Shown: positions 1 through 11,992 of the stretch, one piece after another | Numbering within the stretch: the first letter of the stretch is position 1 | How the letters are laid out: every line of letters begins with the position of its first letter | Assembly: GCA_907165275.2 (NCBI GenBank) | Contig: OU015653.1 | Location: 9,950,001-10,014,000, forward strand | From: Zygaena filipendulae | Taxonomy: Eukaryota > Arthropoda > Insecta > Lepidoptera > Zygaenidae | DNA length: 64,000 nucleotides | Direction: 5' to 3' | Translations under genes and position numbers: made by a program | The notes under the pieces: model-generated | The model's input: the letters and a program-made list of their open reading frames with translations, nothing else | Told to the model about the DNA's origin: nothing | The model's database searches: none

Positions 1-1380
1 ACTTGGTAACTAGACAACTTAGACAAGATCTTACTTATTTACATACCTAAGCAACACTCGGAGCGCACCCCACAATAGTAGTCAGGGATATTAGGTAACT
101 ACAGTGAATAGAATTCTGTGACAAACAAAAATATCATACCACACACACACACACACACACACACACATTGTCTATGATTATAAAAATTGCTTAATATCGC
201 ATAGGTATGGTACGGGTAGGTAACCACGTTAAAAGAAACCGTCGATCGGAGTCGCCCTTCGATTCGCTAACAAACTGCAGAATTAAAATTTCAAAAACCA
301 TATTTGGTTGCGGTGGCTTTTTACCCACAGTTATTGTGCAATTTCATGACAGTTTTTACTATCACAATGACGTCCACAGAAATAGATTGGGTCGTGCGTT
401 AGTGGTGAAGTGAAGCTAGCTATGTGGAATCCGGCCGCGAGTGACCTTTCATTATTTGCAGGAGCACTTGCCACTAACCATCAGTCAATAACCAACATCC
501 AATTAAGTTCGGTAGCGCCTCTGAAAGGTTCTCGGACGAGTTTTTGTCATGTGCCACGTAGGTAGGTAGGTACTGCTCGGACGCAGTTTAATTGGCGGAT
601 ACTCGTCATTAGGTATGTGCAATGCGACTCTGTTTGGTTATACTTTTATTTTTGTGTATTTTTTACTTATTAACTAATTAGAATAAACAATAAATCTGGT
701 AATCCCATATTCCAATTTATACTTCATCCCTCGATGAATTATAGTTATATAGTTTTCTTGAGTGTTAACATTAACAATATATAAATTTTGCAGAATATAA
801 TGATACCTTTTTGCTAAAAAAACATAGTTCTAAGAGAATTCGGTAGGTAACAGTTTTTTAAATACCTAAAATTAGTAAGTAAATCATACCAACGCACTTC
901 AATAGGCCTTGCAAGGTATATTTAGATTTTTTTATCATTATGTAGCGATGATGATGAAGATAAATTTTCTGAACTCAAGAGATTAAAGTTCATAATTTTA
1001 TATTTTCTTTAGTAGTCTGAGTAGTCTGAGGTAGTCTGAGTTTACTTCAGTTCTACATAATTTCCTCCTCCTTCTACTTTTCTAGAGCTATTTGTTAATA
1101 TTATATGTACAATTTCGCATCAATATCTACTGAAAAAGACAATCACGTGCCAACCTGCTTACAAGTTGCCACAGTCATTAATTAAGCCCGCCATAACATA
1201 CCATTATGTCGGTACGTGCATAGTAAACAAGACGCTCATTTACGTTTCCCGGCCCACTGATTCTATGTACATAGGTATGTAAGAAGACCAATACCAATAT
1301 TTCCAACCCTAGTGTAGTTTTTTTATTTTTTATTTATTACATGGCCATGGAAGCCAGTCCTAGATTTGCAGCAGTGTTAC
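1..1380. other. gene-free AT-rich stretch with a CA microsatellite
   Basis: No supported gene. A perfect (CA)n run spans about 141-167, a short GTAG run lies near 557-571, and a 10-11-base unit with core AGTCTGAG is repeated three times at about 1010-1041. The block at 400-560 is richer in GC than its surroundings but shows no reading frame or repeat I recognise. The short open frames here have no protein-like composition. Confidence 0.6.
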
Positions 1381-1384
1381 CAGG

Positions 1385-1407
1385 TATACGGTAATACTTA
1401 CCGTATA
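1385..1407. repeat. perfect small inverted repeat
   Basis: TATACGGTAA (1385-1394), a 3-base spacer, then TTACCGTATA (1398-1407) form a perfect 10-bp stem. It could be a palindromic protein site, a transposon-end relic or chance. Nothing around it decides between these. Confidence 0.6.
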
Positions 1408-1974
1408 AGCACGGTATTTTTGGCTAATAGTGAATAATGGCCGAGGATATATAAAGGGCAATAATATGAAGATCATGTAAAAAGAGGTTCGTGTCATAAA
1501 CTTAAAGAGATTTTGTTATTTTTATTTAGAATGCATGATGTTTTCTCTTACTATGTAGGTATATAACTCACACGGTATGTATTCCAAATACGTATGCGGT
1601 AGTTTCAGTTGTCTCCAGTTCAGTAGGTAGTTTTAACTTTTTATATTTTACAGTAGGTAGTAGTATAAAATTTCGATCTGGTAACACTGATGTGCAAGTT
1701 TTTATATCGTCCCAGTTTTAAGTTCATACAATGGATGTTAGTAGGATTGCATTTATATTTATTTTATGTATAAGGATTATTGAGCACCACATAGTGAATT
1801 AGATTTTAATAAACCAAAAACCACTTAAATCCTATTATAAAAATAAAAAAAATATCGAATAAACTTTAAAAGAATCTGTGATATTAAACAAAAAAATTAT
1901 TTATTGTCAATTTTCTCCACTACAGCTAATTTTTTAGCTTGTTTTGTATAAGATATAAGGTTGGCAACACCAAC

Positions 1975-2400
1975 TGCAATGTAAACGCGAGCGTTGGTAC
2001 AGCCAGTCGGTAGCGATCAGAAACCTGCTGCGGTCACATATTATGTCCATAGCTCCCGAACTGGTCCCAATATCGCTTATTATGTATCGCCTTTGTGTTA
2101 ATCATATCTTTCGCTCAGTATGGCCACGGTGGCCGCTACCGGTCGTTAGTCTATTGAGAGCAGGGTCTCGTACATACGGGAATGCTCGCAACCTGCTATT
2201 GTAGTGTGGTGGTTGAGGAATTTGTCTTTTTAATCGCACTGCTACTCCACTGCGCCCGCGGCCTATTATTAGGGTTAATTGGAATTATTAAAGTTTCTTT
2301 TTTCACAGCAGCCAGGAGTTTTAGCGGATCGCAGTTGATGCGTCCGAGATAGCTTTGAAAGTGAGTCGAGCTCTTAGATTAATTTACGCTTAGAGTGCCT
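1975..2400 (+). other. unique GC-richer island with an exon-like segment
   Basis: This block is clearly richer in GC and CpG than its surroundings and matches none of the repeat families in the window. On the plus strand a pyrimidine tract ending in TTTCACAG (to 2308) is followed by 52 bases (2309-2360) and then GTGAGT (2361-2366). That is the pattern of a small internal exon, but no long frame is open, so any exon would be untranslated or belong to a non-coding RNA. It could equally be an enhancer or promoter. Product unknown. Confidence 0.25.
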
Positions 2401-3470
2401 ATTATGGAAATTTTAATAGAGAAGGCTTTAAGGCTTTCTCGTTCGTGAGTGCAATCTATTTTACTCAGAGCTATATGCTCATCATTTTAATTTTTATTGC
2501 ATATACTCAGCTGTGTATAAGCGACGAAACAGAATTTTTACTTATATCAAATTATACTTTAAGACGCTAGAACTAAAACAATGTGATAAAACATTAAAGT
2601 AAATATACGGATAGAATATTTTAAATTAATTTTTATTTCAATTTCCTTTTACCAAATCCCTTCCGTAAATAATGTATATTCTATTTATAGATCACAAAAG
2701 AAAACTGGAAAATGCCAAGAACAACAAGTTACCTACGTATTGTCCTCGAATGACATCACTTGTCTATTCCTATTCACATACCTACTTGTACTTAATTTAT
2801 ACATACCTAGTAGCCATAGAATTTAAATTTATATTTATCAATTATATTTGTTTTTGGGTTAATTAATATATATAGCAATGGCTTAGTACTTAAATTCAGT
2901 TACATTCTTGGAAATGGCTTTACAATATAATAGTAGTTAATCTTTACAATATAGTAGTTTATTAAAGGGAAGACACTGATGTCTATAATACAGGCTAGAC
3001 CTAGTTTAGCCATCAGAGGTAGCATTTGCCATAATTCTTACATGACTATGTATAACTATATAGATAGATTTTGCAATAAAAACGAAAATAGAAATGAAAA
3101 TTTATTTATTACCATGCACACAATTACACAGCAATTACCTACTTGTGGTCCCCACACTAGGCGCAGCCTGTAACGTGGGGGCTGTTTCAGAAACATTAAA
3201 ATGTGAGTTAGCATAATTATTTATTGCACCTATGAATGATCTTATTTTTTGAATAAACAATATCTTTCTATATAGAGTAGTAAAACTATCTGTACTTACA
3301 TAAAATGTCTTTTTTGGAAAGCGGTGAATATAATGGGGATGTTGACTACGTTTGAAAATCAAAATTCTAACTGGTCCGTCAGTTAGAAAATAAAAACAAA
3401 TAATAGACTCGTGATTTTGCTTTTTCAAATAATATAAAATATACAGAGATACCTATAACATAATAAAAGA
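2401..3470. other. gene-free stretch
   Basis: AT-rich intergenic DNA with only short open frames of random composition. Nothing supportable was found. Confidence 0.5.
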
Positions 3471-3471
3471 A

Positions 3472-3545
3472 AAAATACGTGTCCAATATTTTTTGTTAAT
3501 CTACAAAAAATTAGTCTAAATAAAAAATTAGTCAACATGCCCATT
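3472..3545. repeat. fragment of the palindromic MITE found at 33.4 kb
   Basis: It contains CGTGTCCAATATTTTTTGTT and ATCTACAA, closely matching the right terminal arm of the inverted-repeat element at 33,385-33,555. Only one arm is recognisable here. Confidence 0.55.
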
Positions 3546-3729
3546 ATAATTATCTTTTTGAGGCGCTTTTAAAACGCGGCGTCAACGACGTGAAGCTATG
3601 TGGCTGACCGCCGATTAATAACAGCATAAAAGAGTGTGATAAAAATCAGGAAATACTCTTATGTCAATACTGGCAACTCGAACCTTGAAATGGTTGAAAT
3701 CCAAATTTCAATCCATTGCCCTCAATGGT

Positions 3730-3960
3730 TTCAGAACAAAGCATTGAGGGCAATCGCATACTCACCATGGTTTGCTATAAATGTAGAGATAGGTAGATGA
3801 ATACTTGGAAATGCCAAAAGTCAAGGAGGAAGTAAGCAGATATTGTGCTATATACAAGGAGAGACTGCGAAATCATACAAACAGACTCGCTAGAGATCGG
3901 ATTCACAACAAAAAGTGGACTGAAATGATGGCAAATGATGCTAGAAACCATACACTATTA
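3730..3960 (+). pseudogene. C-terminal remnant of a jockey-like LINE ORF2
   Basis: In two plus-strand frames joined by a frameshift near 3797, the translation reads FQNKALRAIAYSPWFAINVE and then DEYLEMPKVKEEV, followed by RYCAIYKERLRNHTNRLA. This is the typical tail of jockey-clade ORF2 proteins as I know them: a 'QNKVLR-PW-VRN' block, a 'VSEEI-RY' block and a 'HPNPLA' block. A stop follows at 3960. No endonuclease or reverse-transcriptase domain is nearby, so it is a dead 5'-truncated copy. The open frame at 3960-4190 just downstream has no recognised similarity. Confidence 0.65.
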
Positions 3961-4744
3961 TGACAGGACCGAGGGAGAAAATTTACAGAAATTCCCCCCT
4001 AGATGAGAACGAAAAAGCCAAAAAATTACTGAATGTGGACAAATTTTGGAAATTCAATCCGCCAAAGATGAGAAGCGCCAAATTGCAAGCGTCAATATTG
4101 ATAACGAAAAATATCAAGTACTTGAATGTACATAACATCGAATATATTATACCTATAGCTATAGGTGTCGTTACGTCAGTAAAAGGTTAATTATATGCGC
4201 AATACAACAAAACAATTTATTATTTGTAAACACCCTGAGTAAGTATCAAGTATATTTTATTTGAAAGCTAATTTATTAAAACGCTACCTAGAATATACTA
4301 TTAATTTCAAAATAATTTAACGTAATAAATTTTCATAAATTATTTTAATTCTAAACTTCCAAATCGATTGAAACACGAGAACGATAACGTTTTGATTACT
4401 AAATAATTTTTCTTTTTCTTTATTCCAATCAACGAATGGTAGAGTCTAGGCGTGAATGGTTAATAAAAAACCATTGCATTGAATATATCATTTTTAGTGT
4501 ATTATGTAGGTAGTTATATACCTATGTTATAAAGCCCTCCAGGCGACGGTCAGTAAGTTGGTGTTATTAAATCTCAGTGGAATATGCTCTATAACATTAA
4601 CACAACATAAATATTTATTTATCGATCCCAGATCCAACACTTAACTCAGAAGCGGGAAGTTAAGATGATTTTATAATGTCGATTATGAAGTCTTAAAATA
4701 AATATAGGTAGGTACCTACACCGGGACTTAGCGTTGATCTGAAA

Positions 4745-4790
4745 TACCTAAAGTGTTTACTCGATAGCGTCAAGAGTAAGGCGGCTGATG
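4745..4790 (+). repeat. short fragment shared with the 33.8 kb repeat
   Basis: The stretch containing GCGTCAAGAGTAAG recurs near 34,099-34,115, next to the longer repeat at 33,790-34,075. It is probably a fragment of the same element. Confidence 0.4.
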
Positions 4791-5551
4791 GATGAATTTT
4801 AATCAGTCCAATCCTTTTTCAATTACTTTATCCACTTTAGACCGCGTAAACCCCATCATGGAATAGTCTAGTCAATCTAGTCTTTAACGGTTATGAATTT
4901 AAAAGGCCTCAAAATTTACTTAATGAGCGATAAGTGGATGGTTTTTGTGTTATCAGAAATAAAACACCAATAAAAATTAGTAGGTTAAAAAAACGTTTCT
5001 TTACGTTAAACCAGCACAAAATACATAGGTAGTACCTACCTACATAGAATCCTTACTTGTATACTAGTCGCTTAATTAATAATTTTGTAATTTCTATGAT
5101 TTGTAACAGGTGAGTAATAGGTTAGCTTAATATAAATACACGGAAATTTTCGGAAACACACTTGCCTAGTGTAAAATAGTCTTTATCATCAACGAAAAAC
5201 TGAATCTGACACCTCATTAAAGAAATACGTTAGTCGCCCGGGGCGCCCGCGCCACTGGCACCACTAAAACAAACATCTCTATTAATTTCCATCGAACCTT
5301 TTAAGGATTCCAATAAGAAATTATTATAGTCCCACAAATAGATATCGATCATCGCATGTGTCAAATAAGAAATAATCAATACCGATATTCGAAAGCTATA
5401 AAGACACTATCGATTATTGAGTGCGAGTGACGTAAATCAATTTCATTTCGTTAGTTATTATTATTGGTGATTACTTTCGACTTGTTCGAACTAATATATA
5501 ACAGATTGATTGATTGATATTTTAACAGTGTAAACAACAATTTATAACTAC

Positions 5552-5775
5552 ACTAGCTGTGCCGCGCGGTTTCACCCGCAGTAATTTCGGAGTTCCCGCG
5601 GGAATTCCGGGATAAAAGGTACCCTATATTTTCTCTGTACCCCTGACAATTTTCATCCAAATCCGTTCATCTGTTTTTGCGTGATTGAATAACAAACATC
5701 CAAACATCCACAGATTCACATTTATAATACTAGCTGTGCCCCGCGGTTTCACCCGCGGTAATTCCACATATATAC
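5552..5775 (+). repeat. CCGCGG-hairpin repeat, two copies in tandem
   Basis: A copy begins CTAGCTGTGC with a CGCGGTTTCACCCGC core and runs through GGAGTTCCCGCGGGAATTCC and GCGTGATTGAATAACAAACA to TTTATAATA at about 5729. A second, truncated copy starts directly at CTAGCTGTGCCCCGCGG near 5731. This is the most abundant repeat in the window, with more than 30 pieces on both strands. It is non-coding. Confidence 0.85.
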
Positions 5776-5852
5776 CAAACACCTCTAGGTTCTCGTGTCG
5801 TGTTTTAGGTTTCCTGCATGCACCTTCAACATACCTAATTCATAAATATTCA

Positions 5853-6043
5853 TCTTAATATATATAAATCACGTGTCACGTTGTTTGTCCGCGATGGACT
5901 CCGAAACTACTGAATCGATCATGGTGAAATTTGGTCACTATGTTGTATTTGGTCCAACTTAAGAGATAGAATAGTTTTTATCCCAGAATTTCCGCGGAAA
6001 CTGCGAAATTACCGCGGATGAAATCGCGTGGGACAGCTAGTAT
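5853..6043 (-). repeat. CCGCGG-hairpin repeat, minus copy
   Basis: Reverse-orientation copy: it reads ATCACGTGTCACGTTGTTTG, a TTTTTATCCCAGAATT block, then ACCGCGGATGAAATCGCG, and ends GACAGCTAGT. It closely resembles the copy at 31,991-32,220 on the other strand. Confidence 0.8.
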
Positions 6044-6370
6044 AAATATATAATACAGAGTTTTCCTGTCAAATAAATATATTTAAGTAGGTAAAATCTG
6101 GGGGCTAACTCTTGAAAATGATTTGAGGCTGATTTCTATTTTGATTTGAGTTCAAATTGAAATCGTATTTGGAATCGTGTTAGTGTTAAAAAATGACAAT
6201 TGACAAGTCAATAAAAGGGGATTGTTTTCGTTAGCGGTTTAATGAAATCGAGAAATTTGACAGATAAATACGATAGAGACGCGATATCAAAGCTTAAAAA
6301 GTAGCAAAACTTGATTCCTTTTCGATCTCATTTCGATTCGAGTTCAATTTGATCCTAACGCGAGTAAGGT
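6044..6370 (+). repeat. unclassified ~300-bp repeat, copy 1
   Basis: It shares several blocks in the same order with 33,790-34,075, including GGTAAAATCTGGGGGC, ATTGTTTTCGTT, TTTAATGAAATCGAGAAATT and TTTCGATTCGAG. The blocks are separated by diverged sequence. There is no frame and no terminal repeat that I could define, so it is an old interspersed element of unknown class. Confidence 0.6.
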
Positions 6371-6689
6371 GGCAGGATTGGAAAGTGAGAAAGTTGCTGT
6401 AATTACAAAGGGTAAATTCCGAAAAACCTTGAAATTATTTAATTGTTAAACAAAAAAAATTACCTATTTAAGAAGCATAAGAAGATATTTATCACTTTAA
6501 CCTGCAATAAACTTTATAACATTCTAACATTTTTAATTTTATAACATTTTTAATTTTATTTATCTAAGTAACCATAATCATTCCCAACTTTATTAATTTT
6601 TTTTTTATTTACATCCAATGTGGACATAGAGGTTCAACCTCTTCAGCGCTAAGGTGTACTTTACTTAAAATTTGTTTAAAAAAAAACAT

Positions 6690-6800
6690 TCCAAAAGGAG
6701 TGATTGGAAATGATTGGAAACCAGCTTTTTTCTCGGGACCTAGCTCACGCTGAATCACTTATTTCTATATAGTTGTCGTCCTTGTAGCTTTTCCTTTCTG
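6690..6800 (+). repeat. LINE 3'-UTR fragment
   Basis: AAACCAGC followed by CACGCTGAATCACTT matches, on the other strand, 48,960-49,045 in the 3' region of the LINE in the CYP4G intron. It is therefore likely the 3' end of a related LINE. Confidence 0.5.
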
Positions 6801-6993
6801 TGCAAAATGAAAGCTCATAACTTAAAATAGAAAATGAAAGGCATAGGTAAAGGTAAAGGTAGTATAGGTTATATAGGTGGACAAATATTTGAAATAATTA
6901 AAAGATGAGAAATAGTAATGTATAACTGGATACAGGCACCTATCAGTGGCTTCAACTGCCTGCCAGAATTATAAATAAATAATAAATAATAAT

Positions 6994-7425
6994 AAAATTT
7001 TTAACAAAAAAATTAAAACCGACTTCCAAAAACACAAAACTAATAAAAAGCTAAAAATAAAAAGCTAAAAATAACAAAATATCGAATTAATCCAAATGAC
7101 AAAAACACGCGTAATATTATTATTGGTTTGTGCTACCACTGATCGGTTTGAATTCGGTGACAAGCCCGCTGGTGTCTGCCCACTTGGGTTGTTCTCACGA
7201 AGAGCTGGTGGCGGGAGTCGACTTAGCCCATCTACCCTCCATATTTGGCTTGTCACCGACTTCATACCGATCAGTGGTAGCACAAACCAATAATAATATT
7301 ACGCGTGTTTTTGTCATTTGGATTAATTCGATATTTTGTTATTTTTAGCTTTTTATTTTTAGCTTTTTATTAGTTTTGTGTTTTTGGAAGTCGGTTTTAA
7401 TTTTTTTGTTAAAAATTTGTTTATT
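6994..7425. repeat. long near-perfect inverted repeat (hairpin)
   Basis: The left arm, from about 6994 to 7168, carries ACCGACTTCCAAAAACACA, AAAAGCTAAAAATAACAAAA and GGTTTGTGCTACCACTGATC. It reappears in reverse complement from about 7245 to 7425 with very few mismatches. The spacer is about 75 bases. The transcript would fold into a stem of roughly 170 bp. The TTAAAACCGACTTCCAAAAA end equals the right end of the adjacent unit at 8265-8287 in reverse complement. Confidence 0.9.
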
Positions 7426-8201
7426 TCTTGCTTTTTAGTGAGTCAGTTTGTAATTTATCTAAGTTACAATAGCCTAATGTCAACTGCTCATAACCTTATA
7501 CAAAATATTGCTTTTCCCGATGCAAGGACGTTAATTTTTGAGGAGTTCTGCTGGTACACCACCATCAGTTCCACTTCACCATATACATTGTGACGAACAT
7601 AAATTGTTTAGAAACCATATTAAAGTTAACGAATCAGAATCTGTGAAATACCCATTATTTAGTAGTTCCGATGACCATCTGTGGTCTTCATCATCAGTTC
7701 CACTTCTTCAAATTTTGCTTTCCGAAAGCAAATAAATGATTTACTAAAAAAAATACAAAAATCGCTATAGGTGTACCTATAATTTTTGAAGAGTTCCCTC
7801 GATTACTCCAAGATCCCATCATCAGATCTCGACTTGGTGATAATGGAATCAATTTAGGAGTATCCCCTTTCAAACAAAAAAGCAATTTTTGAAATCGCTC
7901 CAATCGGAACCCGTGAAATACGTATTATTGTTGAGTAGTTCCGATGACCATCTGTGGTCTTCATCATCAGTTTCACTTCTTCAAATTTTGCTTTCCAAAA
8001 GCAAATGAATGATTTACTATAAAAAATACCCAAATCGCTATAGGTGTGCCTATAATTTTTGAAGAGTTCCCTCGATTTCTCCAAGATCCCATCATCAGAT
8101 CCCGACTTGATTGCAATGGGACCTAATTGGGAGTATACCCTTTCAAACAAAAAAAAAAATTTCGAAATCGGTCCAACCGTCTTCGAGTAATCGGTGAACA
8201 T

Positions 8202-8236
<35 letters not shown>

Positions 8237-8287
8237 ATACATACAATCGAACATAGAACCTCCTCCTTTTTGGAAGTCGGTTAAAAA
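7426..8287 (+). mobile_element. non-autonomous element body ending TTTTTGGAAGTCGGTTAAAAA-type
   Basis: This directly follows the hairpin and ends with AACCTCCTCCTTTTTGGAAG at about 8259-8278, then TCGGTT. It contains phrases such as TTCCCTCGATTTCTCCAAGA and ACCGTCTTCGAGTAATCGG, which return in the relative at 58,660-59,255. No coding capacity was found. The poly-A at about 8204-8235 makes a spurious lysine-rich or phenylalanine-rich frame. It is probably a lepidopteran MITE or other short mobile element. Confidence 0.6.
7630..8176 (+). repeat. tandem duplication, 273-bp period
   Basis: GATGACCATCTGTGGTCTTC occurs at 7670 and again at 7943. The following ~200 bases (TTTACTA..., CGCTATAGGTGT, AGAGTTCCCTCGATT, CCATCATCAGATC) repeat with scattered substitutions. 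The two units are a local duplication inside the mobile element. Confidence 0.85.
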
Positions 8288-8871
8288 TATGTAGGTACCT
8301 ATACACGCAAGTAAAATAAATACTTAAAAGAAAGAAACAAAAAGTTCTTCATTCATTCCATTAACCATGACTTGAACCGGCCTTTGACCGTAGGGTAAAA
8401 TCCGGATAGGTGCCACACCTTTTGAAAATCAAAATATTTTATTTGTAAAATTGGCAAGTTCTTTATCTACAAATTTATGAAATGTAAAAAACACGATCTT
8501 TGATATTTCTACAGTATTAACGATTTTGCGAACCTCTACTTTGTGGAACATCTATCCCATATACCTATAGGATAGTTGCCTAGTCCATATAAATTACGTT
8601 TAGGATAGACGACCCGCCGATAAACAAGGCATTTTTCCCGAAAAAACTTAGATCGCACCTTGTTGTCTGTGGGAACCCACAGAGACAAGACAGGGTCCAC
8701 TAAATAGTAGTAAAGTCTTTTGATAGATAAACAAAATAGCACGCGATTCATACGCGAATCTCGAGTAATTACGATCGGCGCAACTATACAACTATCCTGG
8801 TTTTACCCTTTATCTAACCATTCGATTACAACTCCTTTATACGTGACCAAAAACTTATCTATTACCTACTA

Positions 8872-9150
8872 TAATATAAGAGTAGAATCCGCGATTCTGT
8901 ACATTGAATAATTTTACCTAAAATTGAGAGGGGTGATAAAAAAAGAGTAACCAAGCCAAAAAAAAAAGTTTTTAAATTTATTTTCTGTCTGCCTGTCTGT
9001 CTGCTGTTCGCGATAATCTCCGAATCTACTGGTAGATTAAGCTTAGCTTGGAGCTACATATAGGCTTTGTTTCATTTAAATCGGATGTCGGGAAAAAAAG
9101 TTGCTGTATAAAAACGTATCACGCGGGTGAAACCGCCGGGCAAAGCTAGT
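8872..9150 (-). repeat. hairpin repeat, long variant with CTGTCTGT tract
   Basis: Minus-oriented copy with an extended distal part (AGTAGAATCCGCGATTCTGT, then GTCTGCCTGTCTGTCTGC), ending CGCGGGTGAAACCGCCGGGC and GCTAGT. A second copy with the same distal part lies at 14,676-14,931, so this is a distinct subfamily. Confidence 0.8.
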
Positions 9151-10030
9151 AAGTAATACGTACTTACGAGTAATGTAAACATAATGTGTTACAACTAATG
9201 CGAAAGTAATGTAAAATTTTCATCAATATATCTAAGTATGTATACCTAATAAATATTTAGTAGGTATATTACTCACCTTACCTAATGATCGACGACAAAA
9301 ATCACAACCAAAAATTATACCACAAAGCATCACAGACATCGCCTCTTTATAAATGTAAAAAGTGAACATATGTGAATACAAGTAAGAATGTAATCCCTAA
9401 ATTGTGGTCAGAATTCTCATTGACACCTCTTTACGGAATAAAATATACAGATTCGATGTTAAGCACTCCATTTTTATGGCATTTTTATAGTCTACTTAGC
9501 ACGAAATCTTGTATTGTTGGAACATTGGTGTCGGTGACTCGGACACGAGGAGAAAATAAGAAAATAACGAACAGAGACAAATGCTTCATTAAAATGTCGT
9601 TATTGTCGGATAAGAAGGGCTAAAGCCTGAAATATTCATTTTCTATTGCATGTTTTGTTAAAGACGTCGATTCGTAGTCATTTAAACGACTTTCAAAAGA
9701 AGCTTTTCTCAATTCGTCTGCTTTAATGTTATGCGATATCTCTGTTAGTTGCGAACTGATTTTATTAATTTTTGTTTGATTTCAAATGTTTTACTCAGGT
9801 TAGTTGAAATGTGGTAACATTTTTTTGTGTTTTGCTAATTAAGTAATGTTAAAAAACAACTATAGCAATATAAATAAATACTTAGGTATTTATAAATAAT
9901 ATAGAGTCACATAATTTTGAGTAAGAAAGTAAAGAGGTGTGTCATTACGACTTTTGTTTTATGGTAATAAAACGTAGATATATTTTTTTTGTTTTTGTCC
10001 TGTCCACCTACCTAAAGGTTGTTTGAAAGA
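9151..10030. other. gene-free stretch
   Basis: Intergenic AT-rich DNA. The 83-residue frame at 9372-9623 has no recognised similarity, and I do not call it a gene. Confidence 0.5.
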
Positions 10031-10034
10031 GATC

Positions 10035-10147
10035 GCCAATCCAATTCACAACACACAGATCTACTTGATCTCACACTAAGCTATAAGCTTGTGTCGTGGA
10101 AACCAAGCAAACTTAATAAAGCTATCAGTCTGCCTTTTGTTATATGC
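10035..10147 (+). repeat. SINE-like fragment
   Basis: CACACAGATCTACTTGATC and GCTTGTGTCGTGGAAACCAAGC recur at 54,762-54,840, showing an interspersed repeat. It is probably part of a tRNA-derived SINE family, and no complete A and B boxes are visible in this fragment. Confidence 0.55.
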
Positions 10148-10918
10148 CTTACCTAATTTATATTTTTTTTTTGTAAACACTTTTTGTAAACACTAATATT
10201 ATTTTGGTATAGGTATAAAGACTATTATATTCTTTATTGCAGCTTAAATGTAAGTTGTCTTAAAAAAATTAAAATGATGAGTATCTAATATTAAGTGGTA
10301 TATTACCTATAATAATATAATAATATTATGTGTTTTGTTAGCAAATTGGTCTCATACAGAACGTCTCGTTTAAATATTCACTTTTATACATCTAAATATA
10401 ACTAAAAAACAAAGGTTACCGCCGAATGATAAACGCATCATAAATGGCCTAAAGGCATCTTATTCATCCGATATCTGTTCCGAACAAATCACTATTTTAT
10501 CGTTACACCCATCGTAAAAGTATTGATATCAAAAAGTGGTTTAAAAACAATAGGATGGATAGATTGAAAGGATTCTCCGGTAGATAAAAAGTTACAAAAA
10601 AAAGATATATATTAATAATAGCTTCATGTCGTGTGTCTAAACCGCTGGTCATTTTGTTAGACATGTCGTTTTGAGCTCTATGGCCCTTTGTAAAAGGAAC
10701 TGCTGGTGAAATAACCCAGAGGTTTTCGTAACAACGGAGATACTTTATGGCGCCGTCAAATCACAGGTATCGACACTTAATAACATTTCTAATGAGGTGA
10801 TAATGCTTTGAAAATCGCTCGTCGTTCTCAACCCTTCCCTTTAAAAAGCCGTTGTTACGGTTATCGGGTTCCAATACTCGCAGCTTTTTAAATTTCATAC
10901 TATTATATTTTTACACGT

Positions 10919-11090
10919 TTTTTTTTTATGTCATAGGGGGCAAACGGGCAAGTGGTACACCTGATGGTAAGTGATTACCGCCGCCCATAGACATCTGCAA
11001 CACAAGGAATGCAGGTGCGTTGCCGACCTGGAATGGGGATGGGAACTGGCTTTCAAGTGAGGCTGCCGGACACGTATCCTATAATACTCA
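10919..11090 (+). mobile_element. lepidopteran SINE
   Basis: After a T run it reads GGGGGCAAACGGGCAAG, CACCTGATGGTAAGTGATTA and GCAGGTGCGTTGCCGACC (11,011-11,028). I recognise this as a very common lepidopteran short interspersed element. It has no coding capacity. The GCAGGTG here belongs to the SINE and should not be read as a proneural E-box. Confidence 0.8.
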
Positions 11091-11544
11091 AAAAGAGAAT
11101 AATAATTGAGTAGTAAAATTTCACTGATAGAAAAAATTCAAGTCATTATTATTAATGAATCATTCATCAATTTTGCTACCTTTGCTTAGTTATTATAGCT
11201 ATTTTATGCCACTGTATAATGTATATTCATAAATAATATTAACATGAATAAAGTGCTGCAATAAATTATAATTCTACAAGAATTTATTTCAATATTTTTC
11301 TTTTGCATAACCATACATACACGCGTCTTATCCGAAACAGGAATATCTATACCAATAGGTAGGTAAAGTTTGTGAGTTTCAACGTAGGGTATAGTCTCTG
11401 GAACTAATGAAACGATTCTAAAAAAATATCACAGATAGAAAGTAAATCCGCATGACATAGTAGGTTCATCTTAATAATAAATAAATAAATAATAATAATA
11501 AATAATAAACATAATAATAAACATACATATAGGTACAGCTGAAT

Positions 11545-11580
11545 GCAGAACCTCCTCCTTTTTGGAAGACGGTTAAAAAT
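11545..11580 (+). repeat. terminal fragment of the 8.3 kb-type element
   Basis: AACCTCCTCCTTTTTGGAAG followed by ACGGTTAAAAA matches the right end at 8259-8287. Only this end is present, preceded by an AT-rich AATAAT tract at about 11,477-11,520. Confidence 0.7.
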
Positions 11581-11992
11581 CACGAACTATGAATAAAAAT
11601 CAAATTACGTAGGTAACTACCTATACTTAAAATTAAACTGATAGAAACAATAAAGTGAACAATTTATTCTTGACCTACCATAATTTGTCGAATGTTAATA
11701 GGTCCCGACACGCGCCCGATAGTCATTCGATATGCCAATAATTTACAAAAAACAACGATCTTGTTTGTAATCTAATAACTAATTTTGTTGATTGGATTAA
11801 GACGTCAAAGCGTGCTCTCCGTTTTACGGTTGGCAAAAAGGATCGAGTTACCGATAGTTTTCGATAGAACTCGTGCAGGATCAAACACATCAACTAAACA
11901 TACATTATAATATTATAATGTACGTTTAATATTAATTTACTCTATTAACTCGATCGACTACTATAAAATATAATCCACTATGAAACTGGCTT

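Noticed and set aside
7065..7348. Two 72-residue frames on opposite strands with nearly the same protein
   Set aside because: They are mirror images produced by the long inverted repeat, not genes.
7854..8306. 150-residue minus frame
   Set aside because: It runs through a poly-A tract and the tandem duplication of a mobile element. The phenylalanine run is low complexity.
11008..11017. GCAGGTG proneural E-box in the desert
   Set aside because: It is part of a common SINE consensus, so it carries no evidence of selection here.
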